DNA of 58,951 bases from Pandoraea sp. ASV26. GTDB lineage: Bacteria > Pseudomonadota > Gammaproteobacteria > Burkholderiales > Burkholderiaceae. The stretch spans positions 1-58,951 of the forward strand of contig NZ_JAELTP010000024.1 in the NCBI RefSeq assembly GCF_016428915.1, given 5' to 3'. The notes under the pieces were generated by a model. It saw only the letters and a list, made by a program, of their open reading frames with translations, made no database searches and was not told the DNA's origin. Both the position numbers and the translations under genes were made by a program. Of this stretch, positions 53,468 to 58,951 are shown in pieces. Within the stretch, counting starts at the first letter, position 1, and each line of letters begins with the position of its first letter.

Positions 53468-54730
53468 ATGCCCGCTCACCTTGCTGTAGCGCCTGCCCCC
53501 GCTCGACCTGTCCGCCACGCCAGCCCCGCCGGCTCGGCCAGTGCCCATACCGCATTCAGTAACATCGCCGCGCTCGCGGAACGCATCACCCGTGTGCCGG
53601 CCCCCCCTGCCGTCACTGCCGTCACCACCGCCGCGCGACAGATGCGCCCCGACTATCTCGCCATCGACGACCTGTGCGGCACCGACGCCCGCATGCGCGA
53701 ACTGCTCGCGCGCGGCAAGCGCTTCGTCGAGCGCGGACTGCCAGTGCTCATTCTCGGCGAGACGGGAACGGGCAAGGAGTTTCTGGCGCGCGCGCTGCAT
53801 GAATACAGCGAGCGCCGCACGCAAGCCTTTGTCGCCATCAACACGGCATCGCTGCCGGAGCATCTCGTCGAGAGCGAGCTGTTCGGTTATCAGCGCGGCG
53901 CGTTTTCTGGCGCATTGCCCGGCGGCATGAAAGGGAAATTGCAGCAGGCCGACGGCGGCACGCTCTTCCTCGACGAGATCGGGGACATGCCGTATGCGCT
54001 GCAAACGCGGCTGTTGCGCGTGCTCTCGGAGCGCGAAATCACGCCGCTCGGGGCAAGTCACGCGGTGCCTGTGGATGTGCAGTTGATCTGCGCCACGCAT
54101 CAGGACCTGGCAAGCGCGGTGGCGCAAGGCACCTTCCGCGAAGATCTCTACTACCGCATTGCCGTGGGCGTACTCACATTGCCAACGCTGCGTGAGCGCG
54201 ACGACAAGCCTGAACTGATCGCTCGCATGCTGTGCGACGAGTGGCCGGGACTGCGTCCCGATCAGGCGCTCGATCGCGTGGCCCCGGACGCCCTGTCGTG
54301 TCTGCTCATGCACGCTTGGCCGGGGAATCTGCGTCAGCTACGTGCAGCGCTACGTTACGCGTGTGCAGTGATGAGCGGCCCAATGCTGTGCGCGCACGAT
54401 CTGCCGCCCGAACTCGTCACCGCGTCGCAAGTGCGCTCCACACGGCGCGATAGCCCGATGGAGATGCACGCGCATGAGGTGAGCGATGCCACCGCGTGCA
54501 CATCGCGTGCATCGGCCGTCCAGATGCATGTGCAAACACCTCGTCATGACAGCGAGCGCGAACGCATTCTGCAAGCCCTCGCTCAGCATCGCTGGAACAT
54601 TTCCGCAGCGGCACGCACGCTGGGTTTCTGCCGCGCGTCGCTGTATCGCAAGCTCAAGCAGTTGAGCATTCCGCATGTCCGCGATTGCGGTGAAGTGCTT
54701 AGCTCGGGGCTGGCCGGGCACTACGCATAG
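53468..54730 (+). CDS. Sigma-54-dependent activator without sensor domain
   Basis: A 420-residue enhancer-binding protein. The AAA+ domain (residues about 70-290) has Walker A GETGTGKE, the sigma-54 contact loop GAFSGA (variant of GAFTGA), Walker B GGTLFLDEIGDM and arginine-finger region FREDLYYRIAVGVLTLPTLRER. The Fis-type HTH is at the C-terminus (SERERILQALAQHRWNISAAARTLGFCRASLYRKLKQL). Only about 65 Ala/Pro-rich residues precede the ATPase, so the GAF/PAS sensor of AcoR-type relatives is absent. GAAGGAGA 7 nt before the ATG shows this is the true start. Likely activator of the two sigma-54 promoters at 47.9-48.4 kb. Confidence 0.9.
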   Translation: MPAHLAVAPAPARPVRHASPAGSASAHTAFSNIAALAERITRVPAPPAVTAVTTAARQMRPDYLAIDDLCGTDARMRELLARGKRFVERGLPVLILGETGTGKEFLARALHEYSERRTQAFVAINTASLPEHLVESELFGYQRGAFSGALPGGMKGKLQQADGGTLFLDEIGDMPYALQTRLLRVLSEREITPLGASHAVPVDVQLICATHQDLASAVAQGTFREDLYYRIAVGVLTLPTLRERDDKPELIARMLCDEWPGLRPDQALDRVAPDALSCLLMHAWPGNLRQLRAALRYACAVMSGPMLCAHDLPPELVTASQVRSTRRDSPMEMHAHEVSDATACTSRASAVQMHVQTPRHDSERERILQALAQHRWNISAAARTLGFCRASLYRKLKQLSIPHVRDCGEVLSSGLAGHYA

Positions 54731-55551
54731 CCCATCGAGCGGGCAAAAAAAAAGCGCGGCCGATAAGGCCGCGCCAAGGTTTGGAGACTTTTCACTCAAC
54801 GCAAAAGTCTACTTCTCGCGGAACGTAGTATAGGTCTGGCGCCGGAAATCATTGTCATCATTCGACGCAATGCATTATTTGGCGACTCGCAATAGTCTCG
54901 TAAAACCCCGTAAATAAAGATGTTTTTGGCACGCCTCGATTTCTCGCGCTTGCCAACATCTCGGATTTACCTCATTACGCGCGTGTAAAAGCGTTCGATG
55001 ACGCGGACATGGCAGCCATCTGACACACGCATGAATTTCCCTCTATATAGTTGTCGCGCAACTTGATACGACACACGTCCCGTCGCTCCCGACATTGACG
55101 ACGCAACATCGTTCGTTGCGTCGCTTGCGCGCCGAGTCACTGCGACACGTTTTCGCACCGACGGAACTAACCTCATCGATGCGTGTCGCCTGCAAAACCA
55201 GTGCTGGCAACGCTTCGCACATGCTGTCGCGCGCCCTTCACACTGTATCCCGAGCGCAACACACATCGCTTGCATCGCCATTTCTCGCCTAGGCTTAATC
55301 AAGCCAATCCCTTATCGGACAAAGCTTTCCGGCGCGTACGAAGGATTCTTTTCGTATCTGAAATAGATTCTTGCGGATTCTGAAATAGGCGCGAGTAACG
55401 GTCACTCATACACTGCCCCCTGTCAGCAGAGCAGTGCCGATACCTGATCGGGTTCGCGAATGACAAACCGTCACCTCGACATGTTCTGTTTCGCCGCGTT
55501 CTGTTTTCACGCGAATTCTGCGATTCGTGTCACGTTACTGGAGCTTAAACC
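54731..55551. other. Long gap before the porin: sRNA candidate, dyads and direct repeats
   Basis: This 821-bp region has no supportable protein gene. It contains the sRNA candidate at 54745-54820, a perfect dyad CGACGCAA-N9-TTGCGTCG (55099-55123), and a 10-bp direct repeat TCTGAAATAG at 55357-55366 and 55379-55388 (22-bp period) about 165-195 bp before the porin start, which is a candidate regulator site such as for a response regulator. Confidence 0.5.
54745..54820 (-). ncRNA. Candidate small regulatory RNA
   Basis: On the minus strand a -10 box TATACT (54832-54827) would start an RNA near 54820. The RNA forms a first hairpin AGACTTTT-N10-AAAAGTCT (54110-based arms 54103-54110 and 54085-54092 in the 54.7-kb region, i.e. 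54803-54810 and 54785-54792), a single-stranded CCAAACCUUG linker, and an intrinsic terminator GCGCGGCC-TTATC-GGCCGCGC with nine U. No gene lies upstream on this strand for which the terminator would be needed, which is why an independent RNA is proposed. The -35 is poor. The exposed CUCC could pair with Shine-Dalgarno sequences. The plus-strand reading has no U-tract, so it is a weak terminator for the activator gene. Confidence 0.6.
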
Positions 55552-56724
55552 ATGAAAAAAACTCTTCTTGCCGCAGCCGTTGTCGGCGCGTTCTCGGCAA
55601 CCGCCGCGCATGCACAGAGCAGCGTTACGCTGTACGGCTTGATCGATGCTGGCGTTGCTTACACGAGCAACTCCACCACCACGGCAGGTGCTTCGGGTTC
55701 GAAGAACTTCCGCGCAACGAGCGGCCTGATCAACGGCAGCCGTTGGGGCCTGAAGGGCTCGGAAGATCTGGGTGGCGGTAACAAGGCCATCTTCGTGCTG
55801 GAAAACGGTTTCTCGATCAACAACGGCTCGCTGGGTCAAAACGGTCGCATGTTCGGCCGTCAGGCTTTCGTCGGCCTGCAGAACGACCGCTTCGGCTCGG
55901 TCACGATCGGTCGTCAGTACGACTCGCTGGTTGACTACCTGGCACCGCTGACCCTGAACGGTTCGTCGTTCGGCGGCACGATCGCATCGCACCCGTACGA
56001 TAACGACAACACGAACAACTCGTTCCGTGTGAACAACTCGGTCAAGTACTCGAGCGCCAACTACAACGGCCTGACCTTCGGCGGCCTGTATGGCTTCTCG
56101 AACAAGGCTGGCGACTTCGCGAACAACCGCGCATTCAGCGCCGGCGTGAACTACGCAAACGGCCCGCTGACGGTGGCTGCTGCTTACCTTGAGCGTCAAT
56201 CGGGTACGGGCACCGGCTCGAACAATGGCGGCGCCGTCGACACGACGTCGAACGCTGGCGATGCCGTGTTCTACGCCTCGAAGCAACGTGTCTGGGGTGC
56301 TGGCGCTAACTACGCCTTCGGCCCGGCAACGGTCGGTTTCGTGTACACCCACACGCAACTGCAAGGTCTGGCTGGCCTGTACTACAACAGCACGTCGACC
56401 AGCTTCAACAACGATGGCCTGAAGTTCGACAACTTCGAAGTCAACGGTCGCTACATGCTGACCCCGGCAGTCTCGCTGTCGGCCGCGTACACGTACACGA
56501 TGGCCAAGCAAGATTCGACGGATCAGAAGCCGAAGTTCCACACCGTTACGCTGCAAGCTGACTACCGTCTGTCGAAGCGCACCGATGTGTACCTGACCGG
56601 TTCGTACCAACACATCTCCGACAACCAAGGTACGGGCCTCCAAGCCGGTATCGGCGCTGCCGGCGGTATGTCGTCGACCAGCTCGCAAACCGTTGTGGGC
56701 ACGGGTATCCGTCACCGCTTCTAA
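55552..56724 (+). CDS. Major outer-membrane porin (Gram-negative porin, OpcP type)
   Basis: A 390-residue trimeric porin of the betaproteobacterial family. Signal peptide MKKTLLAAAVVGAFSATAAHA, mature start QSSVTLYGLIDAGVAY, internal SRWGLKGSEDLGGG and GRQAFVGLQNDRFGSVTIGRQYD, and the terminal Phe in GIRHRF needed for outer-membrane assembly. Codon use is strongly biased (AAC, CTG, GGC), as expected for a very highly expressed gene. TGGAG lies 9 nt before the ATG. A long open frame on the opposite strand is an artefact of this bias. Confidence 0.95.
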   Translation: MKKTLLAAAVVGAFSATAAHAQSSVTLYGLIDAGVAYTSNSTTTAGASGSKNFRATSGLINGSRWGLKGSEDLGGGNKAIFVLENGFSINNGSLGQNGRMFGRQAFVGLQNDRFGSVTIGRQYDSLVDYLAPLTLNGSSFGGTIASHPYDNDNTNNSFRVNNSVKYSSANYNGLTFGGLYGFSNKAGDFANNRAFSAGVNYANGPLTVAAAYLERQSGTGTGSNNGGAVDTTSNAGDAVFYASKQRVWGAGANYAFGPATVGFVYTHTQLQGLAGLYYNSTSTSFNNDGLKFDNFEVNGRYMLTPAVSLSAAYTYTMAKQDSTDQKPKFHTVTLQADYRLSKRTDVYLTGSYQHISDNQGTGLQAGIGAAGGMSSTSSQTVVGTGIRHRF

Positions 56725-56772
56725 TCAAAGCGGCGCGAGCACCGGCAGTCGTATCCCGGTGCTCCTGACATG

Positions 56773-56811
56773 AAAAGGGCAGCCTCATGAACTCGAGGCT
56801 GCCCTTTTTTA
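56773..56811. terminator. Intrinsic terminator after the porin gene
   Basis: GGGCAGCCTC (56777-56786) and GAGGCTGCCC (56795-56804) with a T-tract on the plus strand and an A-tract on the other side, so it can also serve the C26 hydrolase gene from the right. Confidence 0.92.
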
Positions 56812-56836
56812 TTGCGCTGACGACACGCAACGCCCA

Positions 56837-58342
56837 TCAGAAGCGCGTTTCGCGAGCCGCCCGCAGGAAGTTATCGAGCACCGGCGTGCAATCGAGAAAC
56901 TCCGGGCCACCCGCACGGTGAAACTCCGGGTGCCATTGCAGCCCCATCACGAACGGCGCCTTGCGATAGCGAATGGCTTCCACCACGCCGTCTTCCGCGC
57001 ACACCGCCTCTACGCTCAGATCGCGTCCCAACGTTTTCACCGACTGATGGTGGATCGAATTGACGATCGGCACGTCGACGGGTCCGAGCATCTGCGCGAG
57101 CGAAGAACCTTCCGGGAAGGTCAGCGTGTGGCGGTTATGTTCGTACGTCTCGGTGACGTGCGGAATCGCTTCGGGCAGATCCGTCGCAATATCCTGATGC
57201 AGCGTGCCGCCGAACGCCACGTTGATAAGCTGGCAGCCCCGGCAAACGCCCAGAATCGGTTTGCCCTGCTCCACGAATTCATGCAGCAACTCGAGTTCGT
57301 ACATGTCGCGCATGCGGTCGCCCTGCCACTCGTGACGCGTTGCCACCTCCGAATAGGTCAGCGGCGAGACGTCCGCCCCGCCCTGCAACACCAGTCCGTC
57401 GAGATGCTTCGCGTAATCGTGCAAACGAATGTGGCTCGGGTGCAGCAAGCCCTGCGTGTCGACGGTCGGGATCATGAAGACCAGCACGTCGCGCGACATT
57501 ACCCAGTGCGCGATCGACTCTTCGAGGTACTGCAACGTCTTGCTGCGCAACCCCTTCGAACCCGGCTCCGGATGGAAAATGCGCGCCGAGATACCGATCT
57601 TCAGTGTGCGCTGCGTGATGCGCTGGCCCGCACGGTCGTACCAGGCACGAAAACGTGCCGACATGATCCGGCGCAGCACCGACCACGGCGAATCGCCCGC
57701 CTGTAAATAGGAGGGCTGACCGCCCATCGACGACGGACTGCCCGGACGCGTCGCACCCGCGCCGAACGTCGGCTGATGGGGCGGCTCTCCGCCTCCGGCA
57801 CCGCCCGCCGCACTCCCCGAGGCACCGGCGCCAGCCGCTCCCGCGCGTCCCGATTCACCGATGCTGCCACCCGCGCTGCCGAGACCGGCTGCTTTCACGT
57901 CCTCGGTCGACTTCGACGCAGGCACGCCGATGGGATTGTGATCGGAGGCCACCTGGGCGGCTGTCGTGTGCGCGGCAGGTTGCGCTGCTGGCGTTGGCGG
58001 CGGCGTCCCGGCATGTGCGTCGGAAGACGCAGAAGCCTCAGACGCGTGTGACGGACGCGTGAGCGTGTCGGGATTCGGCGGCATACCGCCAGACCCTTCG
58101 GCGGTGCCCGCTACGGGTTTGCCCGTCGCGCGCGGCGCGGCCTGCGTGCCCGCTTCCACATAGTCGGATGACGGCTGCGAAGGGGATGCGGACTGTGAAG
58201 ACTGTGATGACGATGCGGACGATGCAGATGCTGTGCCGGCCTCGGTTGCCGGGGGTGTCTGTGGTGGGGTGGCGCTCTTGTTCGTATCGGACTCGGGTTG
58301 GGTCGGCTGCTGCGGCGATTTCGGATCTTGAGCGTCGGTCAT
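56837..58342 (-). CDS. Class I glutamine amidotransferase-like (peptidase C26) hydrolase with long disordered N-terminus
   Basis: A 501-residue protein. Residues about 246-501 are a peptidase C26/PuuD-like gamma-glutamyl hydrolase domain with Cys367 (GVCRGCQLINVAFGGT), His471 and Glu473 (LQWHPEF), and GLVLQGGADVSP. Residues 1-210 are low-complexity Ser/Ala/Gly/Pro/Thr and have no signal peptide; 215-245 is a basic helix (WSVLRRIMSARFRAWYDRAGQRITQR). PuuD itself is 254 residues, so the N-terminal half is extra. Likely role: hydrolysis of gamma-glutamyl amides (for example gamma-glutamyl-GABA); no polyamine genes are adjacent. ATG at 58342. Confidence 0.88.
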   Translation of the reverse strand: MTDAQDPKSPQQPTQPESDTNKSATPPQTPPATEAGTASASSASSSQSSQSASPSQPSSDYVEAGTQAAPRATGKPVAGTAEGSGGMPPNPDTLTRPSHASEASASSDAHAGTPPPTPAAQPAAHTTAAQVASDHNPIGVPASKSTEDVKAAGLGSAGGSIGESGRAGAAGAGASGSAAGGAGGGEPPHQPTFGAGATRPGSPSSMGGQPSYLQAGDSPWSVLRRIMSARFRAWYDRAGQRITQRTLKIGISARIFHPEPGSKGLRSKTLQYLEESIAHWVMSRDVLVFMIPTVDTQGLLHPSHIRLHDYAKHLDGLVLQGGADVSPLTYSEVATRHEWQGDRMRDMYELELLHEFVEQGKPILGVCRGCQLINVAFGGTLHQDIATDLPEAIPHVTETYEHNRHTLTFPEGSSLAQMLGPVDVPIVNSIHHQSVKTLGRDLSVEAVCAEDGVVEAIRYRKAPFVMGLQWHPEFHRAGGPEFLDCTPVLDNFLRAARETRF

Positions 58343-58699
58343 GATGGCGTTTGGAAGGCGTCCGCGAAGGGGAAAATGGATTGACCATGGCGGCCGGGAA
58401 ATTATCCCGCCGCCCCGGTCCTGCCGCAACCAGGAAAGCAGACGGATCGCCGGGCGCTGCGCGTCGGTATCCGTTACCTCGACACGCGCGATGAAACCGT
58501 CCTGCCTCGTTGCTGTCGAAAGCGATTGTCACGCATCGCGCGTGCGCGCCCACACCGGACACGCTTGGCCATCGATGCGTATAATCAGAGCACGTTGCGC
58601 GATATTTATCAAATATTGAGCGACGTTTGCGTCGATTGAATGAAAATGCCCGCCAGATCGAGCGTATCCAGTGGGCATCCCGGTACCAGGAGCCTGCAA
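58343..58699. other. Divergent intergenic region
   Basis: A 357-bp gap between the C26 hydrolase gene and the DUF1232 gene. An AT-rich patch (58603-58620, TATTTATCAAATATT) followed by a small hairpin CGACG-TTTG-CGTCG (58621-58634) may mark the promoter of the DUF1232 gene. No gene is supported. Confidence 0.4.
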
Positions 58700-58951
58700 G
58701 TGAAACGTTTTCTCCGTCTGTGGCAAGTCGCCCGCCACGATTTCCGTGTCTTATGGCATGCGGCCCGCGATCCGCGCCGTCCGCGCTGGCTGTTGCCCGC
58801 CATGGCGTTGCTTGTCGTCTATCTGATCAGCCCGTTCGATCTGATTCCGGACTTCATACCGGTCTTCGGCCTGCTCGACGATGTCATTGTGATCGGCATG
58901 GTCGTGCATTGGCTCATCAAACGCCTGCCGCCCGATGTGCGCGAGGATGCC
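58700..58951 (+). CDS. YkvA-family DUF1232 membrane protein (cut by window edge)
   Basis: The first 84 residues of a DUF1232 protein. The start is GTG at 58700 with AGGAG 7 nt upstream. The family hallmark YLISPFDLIPDFIPVFGLLDD is complete, embedded in two hydrophobic helices, after a basic N-terminus (KRFLRLWQVARHDFRVLWHAARDPRRPRW). The function of the family is not established. The C-terminus lies beyond the right edge. Confidence 0.9.
   Translation, partial: MKRFLRLWQVARHDFRVLWHAARDPRRPRWLLPAMALLVVYLISPFDLIPDFIPVFGLLDDVIVIGMVVHWLIKRLPPDVREDA

Noticed and set aside
54925-54940. Possible sigma-54 promoter TGGCACGCCTCGATT upstream of the porin
   Set aside because: The -12 element GC is missing (GATT instead of TTGC), so the essential spacing rule is not met.
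55141-55157. Extra copy of the TGCGACA..TGTCGCA enhancer (TGCGACACGTTTTCGCA)
   Set aside because: One arm has a mismatch and the centre is 3 bp instead of 2, and no sigma-54 promoter is near.
55000-55302. Possible 111-residue minus-strand gene in the gap before the porin
   Set aside because: No ribosome site, no domain, basic and Cys-rich composition unlike neighbouring genes.
55507-56716. 402-codon open frame on the minus strand across the whole porin gene
   Set aside because: The porin is certain from its signal peptide, motifs and terminal Phe. Its extreme codon bias removes stop codons from the antisense frame. The antisense product looks like no known family and has no ribosome site.

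Overview
The window is about 59 kb of GC-rich, densely coded bacterial chromosome. A DUF4148 secreted peptide, an OpcP-type porin, an AlaC/RocD pair, many LysR regulators and three RND/Aae-type efflux parts point to a betaproteobacterium of the Burkholderiaceae, most likely Pandoraea (inference from gene content only). I see no prophage, insertion sequence, CRISPR array or rRNA. One tRNA-Arg is present. Most coding strands also carry long antisense open frames caused by GC-rich codon use; these were left out.

Left part (1-24 kb): nirB (cut by the left edge) sits behind a layered control region: an NtrC-type site, a sigma-54 promoter, two hexaloop hairpins of the ANTAR type and an intrinsic terminator. 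Then come a DHA2 transporter, an acyl-CoA dehydrogenase, a MarR-led aromatic-acid efflux operon (FUSC/DUF1656/HlyD/OMF), a DUF4148 peptide, a LuxR solo, two LysR genes around an MFS carrier, a nitroreductase, a complete RND operon with a divergent LysR, and a YWTD propeller protein.

Middle part (24-39 kb): a dienelactone-hydrolase-like lipoprotein and YaiI are followed by a 12.6-kb co-directional block on the minus strand. In order of transcription it holds a LacI regulator, a ferric/phosphosugar-type ABC transporter (binding protein, fused permease, ATPase), an inositol-monophosphatase-family enzyme, TonB-ExbB-ExbD, a TonB-dependent receptor and a histidine acid phosphatase of the phytase type. 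Three copies of one palindrome (TTTGCAC..CG..GTGCAAA) lie before tonB and at the start of the binding-protein gene. I propose a LacI-controlled phytate/inositol-phosphate uptake and degradation regulon.

Right part (39-59 kb): tRNA-Arg, rocD, an SMR exporter, alaC, AraC and an alpha/beta hydrolase lead into a catabolic cluster. On the minus strand it has SCP-x-like thiolase, acyl-CoA ligase and two overlapping PCC/DUF296 genes; on the plus strand a TRAP carrier and an SDR. The two arms are divergently transcribed from facing sigma-54 promoters that share three TGCGACA-N2-TGTCGCA sites. A CatM/BenM-like LysR with an ATAC-N7-GTAT site and a sigma-54 activator without a sensor domain follow. The window ends with a likely small RNA, a major porin, a class I glutamine-amidotransferase-like hydrolase with a 210-residue disordered N-terminus, and a DUF1232 gene cut by the right edge.
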